Below, in pieces: positions 18,513 to 27,782 of a stretch of DNA of 64,000 bases (the stretch's first letter is position 1; each line of letters begins with the position of its first letter). The DNA is from Halopseudomonas phragmitis. GTDB taxonomy: Bacteria > Pseudomonadota > Gammaproteobacteria > Pseudomonadales > Pseudomonadaceae. Under the pieces are notes generated by a model. That model was not told the DNA's origin, made no database searches, and worked only from the letters and a program-made list of their open reading frames with translations. The translations under genes were made by a program, and so were the position numbers. Location: contig NZ_CP020100.1 of NCBI RefSeq assembly GCF_002056295.1, forward strand, positions 3,619,501-3,683,500, in the 5' to 3' direction.

Positions 18513-20249
18513 TCAGCTTTTGAGCATCTGCCCGAGCATGGCTCGCAACTTGCCGGCCTTGACCGGCTTGTTCAGCACCGGGATGCCCAGCTCACGCAAG
18601 GTCTGCTGGCAGTGCTCGCTGCGATCGGCGGTGATCATGATGGCCGGGATCGGCCGCTGGAAATGCTCGCGCAACAGACTGACCGCCTCATCACCAGTAC
18701 GCCCCTCATCCAGGTGATAGTCGACCAGAATCACATCCGGCATGTCATCGCCCAAGACTTCCAGCGAGCTTGCGGCATCCAGCGCCAGATAGACCAGCGC
18801 GCCCCACTGGCCAAGCAGGTCACGCATGCTGTCGAGAATGATCGGCTCGTTGTCGATCACCAGCAGCCGTCGCCCCTGCAACGGGGTACTGAGCTGTTCG
18901 ATCAGGCCGGGAGCAACCTGGGGCGTGGCTGGGGCCATACGGGCCAAAGGCACATCAACCGCGAACATCGAGCCACGCCCTTCTATCGAGCGCAATGTGA
19001 TACGGGTGTCGAGCAGATTGGTGATCCGTTCGACAATGGCCAGCCCCAGCCCCACACCCTTGCGCTGGCCGGCTCTGGCGCCCTGAAGCTGGTTGAACTC
19101 CTGAAAAATCTCGTCGAACTTGTCCGCCGGAATCCCCCGCCCGGTGTCCCAGACCTGAATGCTCAGTCGGCTACCCCAGAGCCGGCAGCCAATCAGCACC
19201 CGGCCCTGGTCGGTGTAGCGAATGGCGTTGCTCAGCAGGTTGCGCAGAATCCGGCTGAGCAGCCGATAGTCGGTCCTTACTGCCCAATTCCCCGGACGTG
19301 AACGTAACTGCAAGCCTGCGACATCGGCCACCGCCCGGAACTCATCAACCAGCGGATCAACAATGTCGGCCAGAGCATAATCGCCCCACTCCGGCTTGAC
19401 GCTGCTTTGGTCCAGACGAGCGATATCGAGCAAGTCTGTCAGCAGATCCTCGGTGCTTTCCAGGGCACTGTGAGAGCGCTCGACCAGTTGCGCCTCAGCG
19501 GCTTCCAGCGAGCGCTCGCGCAAGGTCGCCAGCAGCAACCGGGCGGCATTCAGCGGTTGCAGCAGGTCATGACTGGCTGCGGCCAGGTAGCGGTCCTTAC
19601 TGCGATTGGCCTGTTCAGCGGCATCGCGAGCATCGCGCAGTTCCCACTGTACCCGCTCACGCTCGATGATCTCGTGGCGCAGATGATCGTTCAGCGCTTC
19701 CAGCTCACGGGTGCGTTCCTGTACCCGCTGTTCCAGCTCATCATTCAGCCGCTGCATCGCCACCTGAGCCTGCTTGCGCTCGGTGATATCGGCCACGAAA
19801 GCCTCAACCACCGACTCAGCGGCATCCGGCTTGAGCAGCAGGCTCATGCGCACATCGATGGCCCGGCCATCTTCGCGCAACAATTGGGTTTCATAGCCGG
19901 TAAGCTCGCCGTTGAGCAGCAAGGTCTTGCGAATACTCTGAAACTCTTCGCGGCCACCGATGAAAAAGCCTTCTGCCAGGCTTGGGTAGGCCTGCACTAC
20001 ATCATCAACCGTCGGATAGCCCAGCAGTTTGGCCATTGACGGGTTGGCGGCCAGCAACCCGCGCTCCAGGCTGGCCTGAAAAATCCCCAGGGCAGCATTC
20101 TCGAACAACCACTTGTAGCGATTGCGCTCGGCCTCCAGCTCTTCCAGCCGGATCAGCAGTTCGGGGTAATAGTTCTTGCGCGAAGAATGCGAACCCAGGC
20201 CCAGCAGGCCGGTGAGCACATCACCGCGCTGATCAGAGCGCTTCGGCAT
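18513..20249 (-). CDS. ercS: PAS hybrid sensor histidine kinase (ErcS-like)
   Basis: 578 residues from the ATG at MPKRSDQRG, which overlaps the ercA stop by 17 bases; a longer open frame upstream is only a shadow of ercA. Domains: coiled coil (about 25-45), PAS (about 45-155), coiled coil (160-205), HisKA with H227 in AAASHDLLQPL, HATPase (about 330-440) and a C-terminal receiver with DVILVDYHLD. It shares the HisKA-to-receiver layout with nahK in this window and is probably an ancient paralogue. ErcS of P. aeruginosa sits next to ercA in the same way and belongs to the ethanol-oxidation signalling network. Confidence 0.82.
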   Translation of the reverse strand: MPKRSDQRGDVLTGLLGLGSHSSRKNYYPELLIRLEELEAERNRYKWLFENAALGIFQASLERGLLAANPSMAKLLGYPTVDDVVQAYPSLAEGFFIGGREEFQSIRKTLLLNGELTGYETQLLREDGRAIDVRMSLLLKPDAAESVVEAFVADITERKQAQVAMQRLNDELEQRVQERTRELEALNDHLRHEIIERERVQWELRDARDAAEQANRSKDRYLAAASHDLLQPLNAARLLLATLRERSLEAAEAQLVERSHSALESTEDLLTDLLDIARLDQSSVKPEWGDYALADIVDPLVDEFRAVADVAGLQLRSRPGNWAVRTDYRLLSRILRNLLSNAIRYTDQGRVLIGCRLWGSRLSIQVWDTGRGIPADKFDEIFQEFNQLQGARAGQRKGVGLGLAIVERITNLLDTRITLRSIEGRGSMFAVDVPLARMAPATPQVAPGLIEQLSTPLQGRRLLVIDNEPIILDSMRDLLGQWGALVYLALDAASSLEVLGDDMPDVILVDYHLDEGRTGDEAVSLLREHFQRPIPAIMITADRSEHCQQTLRELGIPVLNKPVKAGKLRAMLGQMLKS

Positions 20250-21396
20250 ACACCACTTCGACATCGCGCAGGTTGGACTCACGCGGGTTGGTGAGGATGC
20301 AGGGGTCATCCATGGCATGGAGCGACAGCATCGGCAAATCACTGGTGCCAACCCCATGCATCGACAGGGTCTGCTGGAAGCCAACCGCCTGCTTCAGCTC
20401 GATCAAATGTTGCACCAGGCGCTGGCGTACCTGTGGCGTGGTCAGCCCACGGGTATCGATCCCCAAAGTCTCGGCGATGACCTTGAAACGGTCGGGCGCT
20501 GCATCGAAATTGAACGCCACCACATGCTCGACCAGAATCGCGTTGCACAGCCCATGCGGCAGATCGAGAAACCCGCCCAGGCTGTGCGACATCGCATGCA
20601 CCGCACCGAGAATCGCGTTGGAAAACGCCAGACCGGCCTGCAGGCTACCGAGCATGACCTTCTCACGCAGCGCCACATCCTGTGGGTTGGCGATCATCGG
20701 CACCAAGTGGCTGTTGAGCAGGCGCATGGCCTCCAGCGCATGGGCGTCAGTCATCGGCCCGCTGCCGGTGGAGACGAAGGCCTCAATGGCATGAACCAGC
20801 GCATCGACCCCGGTGCAGGCAGACAGAAACGCATCCATGGTCATGGTGGTTTCCGGGTCGATCAGCGAGACATCGGGCACCACCGCCTTGCTGATGATCG
20901 AGAACTTCACCCGTTCCTGCTGATCGGAAATGATCACGAACTGCGAGACATCGGCCGAGGTGCCGGCGGTGGTAGGAATGCAGATCAGCGGCGGGCCTGG
21001 GGCACGAATAGTATCGACCCCTTCAAAGGTGAGAATGTGCCGATCATGCGCAACCACGATGCCGATGGCCTTGGCGCAATCCATAGGGCTACCGCCACCG
21101 ATGGCGACGATGACGTTGCAGCCCGCAGCCCGGTAAACCTCGGCGCCGTGCATCACCTCTTCGGTGCGCGGGTTAGCCGAAACCTGGGTGAACAGCACAT
21201 AGTCGATGCCCTGCTCCTGCAGGCTATGCTCGACATCGGTCACCCAGCCGGCGGCTTGCACACCGGGGTCGGACACCAGCAAGACCTTCCTGGCGCCAAA
21301 GTTGGACGCATAGTTGGCAACGGTTTTGCGCGACCCTGCGCCGAAAATGATCTCCGGGGTAACGAACTTGCGAAGCATACTGATATCGTGGGGCAT
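20233..21396 (-). CDS. ercA: Iron-containing alcohol dehydrogenase (ErcA-like)
   Basis: 387 residues from ATG 21396 (MPHDISMLRKF); a TTG at 21450 gives a longer, less likely start. Group III Fe-ADH fold: NAD-binding GGGSPMDCAKAIG (about 95-107) and metal ligands in DALVHAIEAFV, HAMSHSLGG and LPHGLCNA. ErcA in pseudomonads is needed for normal regulation of the exa system, so its role may be sensory (making or removing a signal aldehyde) rather than bulk catabolism. It overlaps ercS by 17 bases and the two are clearly an operon. Confidence 0.85.
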   Translation of the reverse strand: MPHDISMLRKFVTPEIIFGAGSRKTVANYASNFGARKVLLVSDPGVQAAGWVTDVEHSLQEQGIDYVLFTQVSANPRTEEVMHGAEVYRAAGCNVIVAIGGGSPMDCAKAIGIVVAHDRHILTFEGVDTIRAPGPPLICIPTTAGTSADVSQFVIISDQQERVKFSIISKAVVPDVSLIDPETTMTMDAFLSACTGVDALVHAIEAFVSTGSGPMTDAHALEAMRLLNSHLVPMIANPQDVALREKVMLGSLQAGLAFSNAILGAVHAMSHSLGGFLDLPHGLCNAILVEHVVAFNFDAAPDRFKVIAETLGIDTRGLTTPQVRQRLVQHLIELKQAVGFQQTLSMHGVGTSDLPMLSLHAMDDPCILTNPRESNLRDVEVVYAEAL

Positions 21397-21565
21397 GGCG
21401 CTGGCATCAAGTGTTGTAGTTATAGGTATGCAGACTACCGCATTAAGCAACGCTTTTTAAGCATCTGGACCGTCACCCTAGACTGAAGTAGCGGTTTTAC
21501 CCTCCCCAAGTTGCATGGCGAGCGCAGCGCCACTGATCAAGCATTGACCCCATCACACAGGACTA

Positions 21566-21712
21566 TGGATCGCCACGGGCCTACGGCCCTCGCGATGACT
21601 GGAGTTAGTGCAAGGCCGTACTGACCCGATGACGGGAGTTGGTGCGAGGCTGTGCTGGCGGGCCCGCACCCACACCGTCATTGCGAGACGCGTAGCGTCG
21701 TGGCAATCCAGG
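21566..21712. repeat. REP-type inverted repeat pair
   Basis: TGGATCGCCACGGGCC...CTCGCGATGACT (21566-21600) and CGTCATTGCGAGAC...GTGGCAATCCAGG (21676-21712) form an inverted pair of the family also at 14053 and 55260. They occupy most of the 366-base gap between the divergent ercA and the NosR-like gene; nothing else clear is seen there. Confidence 0.8.
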
Positions 21713-21762
21713 CGACCGGCTGGCCGTCACCCTATAACAAACAAGAAGCCACGGAGGCACCC

Positions 21763-23853
21763 ATGCTCGCTCGTCTGATCCTGCTCGGCAGTCTGCTGCT
21801 CAGCAGCGCCCTGCACGCCGTACCACTCAAGGACGAGATTCAGAGCCTGTTTCCCAAAGCCACCCGGATCGACGACAAGCTGGCCAGCCCGGCGGTCTAC
21901 CCGGTTTACCAGTTGGACGAGCTGATCGGCTACGCCTTCGAGTCCAATGACTACTCGACCCTGCAGGGCTTTTCCGGCAAGCCGATCCGTCTGCTGATCG
22001 GCATGGACCCACAGGGCACGCTCACTGGCATCCACATCCTCGAACACCACGAGCCGGTGTTTCTGCATGGCCTGGGCGAGCAGTCGCTGTTCAACTTCAT
22101 CGACCAGTACCGTAACACCAACATCGGCAAGCCGATCATCGTCGGTGGCCGACGCAGCGGCGGCAGCGACTCGGTGCATCAGTTCGACGGGGTCAGCAAG
22201 GCCACGGTCTCGGTGGTGATTCTCAACGAAACAGTGATGATTTCCGCTATGGAGGTCGCCCGCAATCTGCTTGAGGGGTTTGCCCAGGGACCGCTGGCGA
22301 TCGCCCGCCCGGAGCTGTTCGAGCCGCTGGAGTGGGGCCAGTTGTTGCAGCGCGGCTACCTCCAGCACTGGCGCCTGGACGATGCCCAGGTAGAACAGGC
22401 TCTGGGCCACTCGCTGAGCCATTACAGCCAGCTCGATGATGACCCTGAGCTGCCCTTCAGCGAGCTGTGGTTCGCCTACCTCAACGCGCCCAGCATTGGT
22501 CGCAACCTGTTGGGCGAACCGGCCTTTGGTCAAGTGATGGAACAACTCAAGGATGGAGAACAGGCTCTGCTGATCATCTCACGTGGACGTTACCGGCATG
22601 TACCGGACGACTTCATTCCCGCCAGCGCGCCGAGCCGGGTAGTGCTGGTGCAGAACGGCCACCCGATCGAGCTACATGACATGGACCTGGGCAGCGACCT
22701 GCTGCCGGACATCCCCGGACTCGAAGCCGAGCAACTGACCGCGCATATCTTCCGTATCAAGCCACATGCCGGCTACAACCCGGTTGGCGACACCGCGCTG
22801 CAACTGAACGTGACCCTGCAACGCAACCATCTGATTTCCAGCAGTACCCAGTTCACTCAGCCGTTCAGCCTGGATGAAACCCTGTTCGAGATTCAGGCCC
22901 CACCGGTGGCAGCCAAATCCGTGCCCATGTGGTTGCGCATGTGGCAGGAGCGCTGGTGGCAGATTGTGGTGGTGATCGCCGCGCTGGCGCTACTGAGCTG
23001 GATCTTCATCAACCAGCACCAGTTCAGCCGCAACAGCCGCCGCTTCCATCAGTTGCGCGCCGGTTTTTTGATCTTCACCCTGGTGTTTCTCGGCCTGTAT
23101 GCCCAGGGCCAGCTCTCGGTGGTCAACATCTTCACCCTGTTTCTGGCGCTGTGGCAGGACTTCGATATCACGGTATTTCTGATGGACCCGGTGATCTTCA
23201 TCCTCTGGAGCTTCACCTTCGTCAGCCTGTTCCTCTGGGGCCGCGGGCTGTTCTGTGGCTGGCTGTGCCCATTCGGCGCGTTGCAGGAAATGCTCGGCTG
23301 GGTGGCGAAAAAGCTCCGGATCAAGCAGTGGAAAGTACCTGACCCGCTGCACCAAAAACTGCAGTGGCTGAAGTACCTGATCCTGATCGTTCTGGTGCCG
23401 GTATCATTTTATTCGCTGACCCTGGCCGAGCGCCTGGCCGAGGTCGAGCCGTTCAAGACCTCGATCACGTTGTTCTTCGTCCGCACCTGGCCGTTCGTAC
23501 TCTACGCCGTGGGCCTGCTGGCACTGGGGCTGTTCATTCACAAGTTCTACTGCCGTTATGTCTGCCCGCTGGGCGCCGGTCTGGCAATCCTCGGCAAGCT
23601 GCGGCTGTTCTCCTGGCTAAAGCGCATCGACGCCTGCGGCCAGCCTTGCCAGCACTGCAAGAACCACTGCGAGATCAACGCCATCCACAAAAACGGCAAG
23701 ATCGACTACGACGAATGCATCCAGTGCCTTGAATGCATCGTCATTCTCAATAACGACGACCAGTGCGTCGCCAGCATCAGTGCCCGCAAAAAAGCCGAAA
23801 AGGCGCGCAAGAACGATAATCTGATTGCCAGTGACTGGGTGCCGGCCAAATAG
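21763..23853 (+). CDS. NosR/NirI-family flavin and iron-sulfur membrane protein
   Basis: 696 residues from ATG 21763 with ACGGAGG upstream. Signal peptide (1-19), then a periplasmic FMN-binding domain with the flavinylation motif DGVSKAT (T148 is the expected ApbE-type FMN attachment site). After a long periplasmic region come about six membrane segments (from about residue 400), with two CxxxCP motifs (CGWLCP and CRYVCP), and a C-terminal ferredoxin-like stretch with CGQPCQHCKNHC and CIQCLEC. NosR moves electrons across the membrane to nitrous oxide reductase, but no nosZ, nosD or nir gene is nearby. Its position next to ercA suggests an electron transfer or sensing role linked to alcohol oxidation; that is inference. 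Confidence 0.82.
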   Translation: MLARLILLGSLLLSSALHAVPLKDEIQSLFPKATRIDDKLASPAVYPVYQLDELIGYAFESNDYSTLQGFSGKPIRLLIGMDPQGTLTGIHILEHHEPVFLHGLGEQSLFNFIDQYRNTNIGKPIIVGGRRSGGSDSVHQFDGVSKATVSVVILNETVMISAMEVARNLLEGFAQGPLAIARPELFEPLEWGQLLQRGYLQHWRLDDAQVEQALGHSLSHYSQLDDDPELPFSELWFAYLNAPSIGRNLLGEPAFGQVMEQLKDGEQALLIISRGRYRHVPDDFIPASAPSRVVLVQNGHPIELHDMDLGSDLLPDIPGLEAEQLTAHIFRIKPHAGYNPVGDTALQLNVTLQRNHLISSSTQFTQPFSLDETLFEIQAPPVAAKSVPMWLRMWQERWWQIVVVIAALALLSWIFINQHQFSRNSRRFHQLRAGFLIFTLVFLGLYAQGQLSVVNIFTLFLALWQDFDITVFLMDPVIFILWSFTFVSLFLWGRGLFCGWLCPFGALQEMLGWVAKKLRIKQWKVPDPLHQKLQWLKYLILIVLVPVSFYSLTLAERLAEVEPFKTSITLFFVRTWPFVLYAVGLLALGLFIHKFYCRYVCPLGAGLAILGKLRLFSWLKRIDACGQPCQHCKNHCEINAIHKNGKIDYDECIQCLECIVILNNDDQCVASISARKKAEKARKNDNLIASDWVPAK

Positions 23854-23972
23854 CAGGCCGCACCCACCCCATATCGAACCGGCATACCAACCATCAATTT
23901 GTTGTATTGGCAGGCGTTTAACCGGCGCTTGTAGGATTGCCTCCAAACAACAACCGATGCAGAGGAATGCCC

Positions 23973-25523
23973 GTGAATCTGGGAAAAATCCTGACCCGTA
24001 GCGCACGCTACTGGCCAAACCACGAGGCCGTAGTCGATTCGCGCAAACGCCTCACCTATGCCGAACTGGAATATCGCAGCAATTGCCTGGCCTCAGGCCT
24101 GCTCAACCTGGGTCTCAGTGCCGGCACCCATATCGCCATTCTGGCCCCCAACCGGGTCGAGCTGGTGGAAGCCGAAGTTGCCTTCTACAAGGCCGCCATG
24201 GTCAAGGTGCCGATCAATGCCCGGCTGTCGATTGAAGAAATCGTCCGGGTACTGGAAGACTCGTGCAGCAGTGCAGTCATCACCATCCCGGCGTTCGCCA
24301 AGGCCCTGCAACAACAATGCGAGCGGCTACCCAAGCTCCAGTGGATCATCAGCCTGGACGACGATGGTGGCGACATTCACTACCAGGACCTGCTGCTCAA
24401 AGGCAGCCCCGAGCCGATCAACGCCGACCCGGCCGATGAGCAACTGGCCGTGCTGCACTACACCTCCGGCAGCTCCGGAGTGCTCAAGGCGGCGATGCTC
24501 AGTTACGGCAACCGCAAGGCGCTGATCCGCAAGAGCAGCAACAGCCCTACCCGCCGCGCCCAGCCCGGCGAGGTAATGGCCCATGTAGGCCCCATTACCC
24601 ATGCCAGCGGCATGCAGATCATGCCGCTGCTGGCGGTGGGCGCCTGCAACCTACTGATCGAGCAATACGACGATCAGAAGCTGCTGGAGACCATTCAGCG
24701 CGAGCGGGTCAACCGCCTGTTCCTGGTCCCGGCGATGATCAACCGTCTGGTCAACTTCCCCGGGGTCGAGAACTACGACCTCAGCAGCCTGAGCCTGGTG
24801 CTCTACGGCGCTGCTCCGATGGCACCCGCGCTGGTCAAGCGCGCCATGCAGGTATTTGGCCCGATTCTGGCCCAGGGCTACGGCGCCGGGGAAACCTGCT
24901 CGCTGGTCAGCGTGCTGACCGAGCGCGATCACATCGACAGCCTCAATGGCGACAACAAGCGTCTGGCGTCCTGTGGGCGCTGCTATTTCGAAACCGACCT
25001 GCGGGTGGTCAACGACAACTTTGAAGACGTCAAGCCAGGCGAGATCGGTGAAATCGTCGCCAAGGGCGAAGACATCATGCAGGGCTACTGGCAGGCCCCG
25101 GAACTGACCGCCGAGGTCATGCGTGACGGCTACTACCTGACCGGCGATCTGGCCACGGTGGACGAGCTTGGCTACATCTTCATCGTCGACCGCAAGAAGG
25201 AAATGATTATCTCCGGCGGCTTCAACGTGTATCCCACCGAAGTCGAGCAGGTGCTCTACAGCCTGCCGCAGATCTTCGAGGCGGCGGTGGTCGGCGTACC
25301 CGACGAACAATGGGGTGAAGCGATCAAGGCGGTGGTGGTCCTCAAGCCCGGTCAGCAGCTCAGCGCCGAAGAGATCATCCAGTATTGCGGCCAGCACCTG
25401 GCCGGCTTCAAGAAACCGCGCAGCGTCGACTTCGTCAACGAACTGCCCAAGAACCCCAACGGCAAGGTGGTCCGCCGCCTGGTACGCGACGCGTACTGGC
25501 AGGGCGTGGCGCGCAAGATCTGA
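23973..25523 (+). CDS. Acyl-CoA synthetase (AMP-binding family)
   Basis: 516 residues. GTG 23973 is preferred because AGAGGA lies at normal spacing; the ATG six bases earlier abuts that site. ANL-family signatures: P-loop TSGSSGVLKAAMLSY (about 162-176; the usual GTTGxPKG is altered to GSSGVLKA), YGAGE, YLTGDLA and DRKKEMIISGGFNVYP in the C-terminal domain, and catalytic Lys in NPNGKVVR. It activates a carboxylic acid to its CoA thioester through an acyl-adenylate. It is followed 14 bases later by an acyl-CoA dehydrogenase, so the pair opens a degradation route. The substrate, fatty, cyclic or aromatic, is not determinable. Confidence 0.84.
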   Translation: MNLGKILTRSARYWPNHEAVVDSRKRLTYAELEYRSNCLASGLLNLGLSAGTHIAILAPNRVELVEAEVAFYKAAMVKVPINARLSIEEIVRVLEDSCSSAVITIPAFAKALQQQCERLPKLQWIISLDDDGGDIHYQDLLLKGSPEPINADPADEQLAVLHYTSGSSGVLKAAMLSYGNRKALIRKSSNSPTRRAQPGEVMAHVGPITHASGMQIMPLLAVGACNLLIEQYDDQKLLETIQRERVNRLFLVPAMINRLVNFPGVENYDLSSLSLVLYGAAPMAPALVKRAMQVFGPILAQGYGAGETCSLVSVLTERDHIDSLNGDNKRLASCGRCYFETDLRVVNDNFEDVKPGEIGEIVAKGEDIMQGYWQAPELTAEVMRDGYYLTGDLATVDELGYIFIVDRKKEMIISGGFNVYPTEVEQVLYSLPQIFEAAVVGVPDEQWGEAIKAVVVLKPGQQLSAEEIIQYCGQHLAGFKKPRSVDFVNELPKNPNGKVVRRLVRDAYWQGVARKI

Positions 25524-25537
25524 TCCGGAGACAACTC

Positions 25538-26698
25538 ATGATTCAACCCAGTGAAAAAGCTCAGGCGCTGATCGAGCGCATCAAGGCCTTCGTCAACGAC
25601 GAAATCAAACCGCTGGAGCAACGCGAGGGCCTGCAGTGGGGTGAGGCCCCGCCCAAGGCACTGCTGCGCGATCTGTGGAAACGCTCCTGCGAGCAAGGTT
25701 TCTACAATGTGATGCTGCCCGCCGAACTGGGCGGCGCCGGGCTCAGTGTGGTCGACCTGTGCGCGGTCAAAGAGGCCACCGTGCTGAGCGGCACCCAACT
25801 GGCGCCGCATATTCTCGGCGAACTCAGCGGCCCGCCACGCATCGGCCACCTGTTCAAGGTCGCCAGCGAGCTGCAGATCGAGCAGTTCCTGCAGCCGGTG
25901 TGCCGTGCCGACAAGGCGGTGTGCTTCGCCCTGACCGAAAGCGATGCAGGCTCCGACGCCTCGGCGCTGAAAACCACCGCCGTACGCGACGGCGATCACT
26001 ATTTGCTCAGCGGCAGCAAGCGCTACATCTCCGGCGCCTCCTACGCTGATATCGCCGTGCTGCTGGCGCAGACCGAAAGCGATGGCAAACCAGGCGGCAT
26101 CTCGGCGTTCTTCGTCGATCTGCATGCACCCGGCGTGACGGTAAAGGATGATTACGGGGTAATGTCCGGCAAGGGCAGCCATGGCGATATCGTTCTGGAT
26201 AACGTCAAGGTGCCGGTCGCCAACCTGATTGGTGAAGAAGGCCAGGGCTTCAAGCTGGCTATGGGGCGGATTACCCTGAACCGTCTGCTGCACTGCCCGA
26301 CCATGCTCGGCATGGCCGGACTGGCGCTGGAACTGTCAATCCAGCATGCCCGCAGCCGCAGCCAGTTCGGCAAGCCGATCGCCATGTTCCAGGCCGTCAA
26401 TCACATGATTGCCGACATGGCCACCGAGCTGACGGCTGCGCGCAGCCTGGTCTACACCAGCGCCGCGCAATACGATGCCGGCGGTGATATCCGCACTCAG
26501 GCCTCGATGTGCAAGCTGTTCGTCTCGGAGACCTGTTTCAGCATCATCGACCGCGCCGTGCAGGTGCATGGCGGGGCCGGGCTGATCCAGGGCCATCCGG
26601 TGGAGCTGCTGTTCCGCGCCAGCCGCATGATGCGCATCCTCACCGGCACCAGCGAGATTCAGCGCAATACCATCGCTAAGGGCATTTTGATGCCCTAG
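25538..26698 (+). CDS. Acyl-CoA dehydrogenase
   Basis: 386 residues from ATG 25538 (GGAGACAACTC upstream). All three family segments are visible: CFALTESDAGSDASALKTTA (FAD and substrate contact), the beta domain, and the C-terminal RSQFGKPIAMFQAVNHMIADM and QVHGGAGLIQGHPVELLFR motifs ending in LTGTSEIQRNTIAKGIL. A flavoprotein forming the 2,3-double bond in an acyl-CoA and passing electrons to ETF. Operon with the ligase. The stop overlaps the convergent LysR stop region by four bases. Confidence 0.87.
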   Translation: MIQPSEKAQALIERIKAFVNDEIKPLEQREGLQWGEAPPKALLRDLWKRSCEQGFYNVMLPAELGGAGLSVVDLCAVKEATVLSGTQLAPHILGELSGPPRIGHLFKVASELQIEQFLQPVCRADKAVCFALTESDAGSDASALKTTAVRDGDHYLLSGSKRYISGASYADIAVLLAQTESDGKPGGISAFFVDLHAPGVTVKDDYGVMSGKGSHGDIVLDNVKVPVANLIGEEGQGFKLAMGRITLNRLLHCPTMLGMAGLALELSIQHARSRSQFGKPIAMFQAVNHMIADMATELTAARSLVYTSAAQYDAGGDIRTQASMCKLFVSETCFSIIDRAVQVHGGAGLIQGHPVELLFRASRMMRILTGTSEIQRNTIAKGILMP

Positions 26699-27633
26699 TC
26701 GCCATCAGCCGCCGGGCCAGGCTCCACCGGCTCGGCGTGCCAACGGCCGGAGCGTGCCAGATCCAGCAGCAGGTTACGCACCAGATCGCGCATGCAGGAA
26801 GCGGCAAAGGTCAGCGGCCGGTGTACCGAGTAGGCAATCGACACAGTGCGGCGGATGCTCGGCTCGATGATTCGGCGCGCCTGTGGATGGAACTGCTCCT
26901 CCAGCGCCGGCCAACTGGTAATGGTCGCCGCCAGCCCGCTCCTGACCAGGCTACTGATGCCCTGGGCCGAATGCTGCTCGTAGCAGATATTCAATACCAC
27001 CCCCTGCTGCATCGCCACCTGCTCCAGGCGCCGGCGCAAATGCAGCGAACGCGGCCCCATCACCAACGGCGAAGCCGCCGCCTCGGCAAACCGGATAGTC
27101 GGGCCCTGGGTTGGCATGTCGATACGCCCGTACCAGCACAGTTCCTCCACCAGCACCGGCTCGGCACGAACATGCTCAAGCTCCTCGGCATTGGGCACCA
27201 CACCGAAATCGACCTTGCCCAGTTCAATCGCCTGCCCGCCTTCAGTACTCAGGCCGTCACGTACATGTACCTCGATACCGGGAAACTTCTCCCGCGCCTG
27301 GGTGATGATCAGCGGCAGCAACAGCGCCGATGCCGCTACCGGAATGGCAATCGACACCTGGCCTTTGGGATCGCCCTTGGTGGAGACCAGCTCGTCCTTG
27401 ACCGAGTCGATTTTCTGGATCACCGAGCGCGCCACTTCGTAGAGCCGACGCCCGGCATCGGTCAGCACCACGCCGTCATGCTGGCGTTCCAGCAGGCGCA
27501 TTTCCAGCTCCTCTTCGAGCATGCCGATCTGCCGGCTCAAGGCCGGCTGGGCGATATAGGCATTGCGCGCCGCCGCCGAGAAACTGCCAGCCTCGGCGAT
27601 GGTGATCAGATAACGCAGTTGCTTCAGGGTCAT
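26695..27633 (-). CDS. LysR-family transcriptional regulator
   Basis: 312 residues: N-terminal winged HTH (MTLKQLRYLITIAEAGSFSAAARNAYIAQPALSRQIGMLEEEL family pattern, about 1-60) and a two-lobe effector domain. Its C-terminus meets the acyl-CoA dehydrogenase gene end to end, and it is divergent from the DUF1302 gene, so it probably controls the DUF1302/1329 and transporter genes and perhaps the ligase-dehydrogenase pair. The inducer is unknown. AAAGG lies before the ATG. Confidence 0.84.
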   Translation of the reverse strand: MTLKQLRYLITIAEAGSFSAAARNAYIAQPALSRQIGMLEEELEMRLLERQHDGVVLTDAGRRLYEVARSVIQKIDSVKDELVSTKGDPKGQVSIAIPVAASALLLPLIITQAREKFPGIEVHVRDGLSTEGGQAIELGKVDFGVVPNAEELEHVRAEPVLVEELCWYGRIDMPTQGPTIRFAEAAASPLVMGPRSLHLRRRLEQVAMQQGVVLNICYEQHSAQGISSLVRSGLAATITSWPALEEQFHPQARRIIEPSIRRTVSIAYSVHRPLTFAASCMRDLVRNLLLDLARSGRWHAEPVEPGPAADGD

Positions 27634-27652
27634 GGCAACGGACCTTTCAGGG

Positions 27653-27679
27653 GCATATCAAAACGGCATGGAGCATATC
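27653..27679. promoter_or_regulatory. Direct repeat in the LysR/DUF1302 intergenic region
   Basis: GCATATC occurs at 27653-27659 and 27673-27679, 20 bp apart (two helical turns on one DNA face), followed by an AT-rich stretch before the DUF1302 gene. It could be a binding site of the divergent LysR regulator. Support is limited to the repeat and its position. Confidence 0.3.
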
Positions 27680-27782
27680 GAAATACTGTATTTGTGAGCA
27701 CTTTTTAGCCGCCCTAGTATGACAGCCATCACGAACAAGCATAAACCACCCATAACCTACTTATAATAAAAAGAGGTTCACA

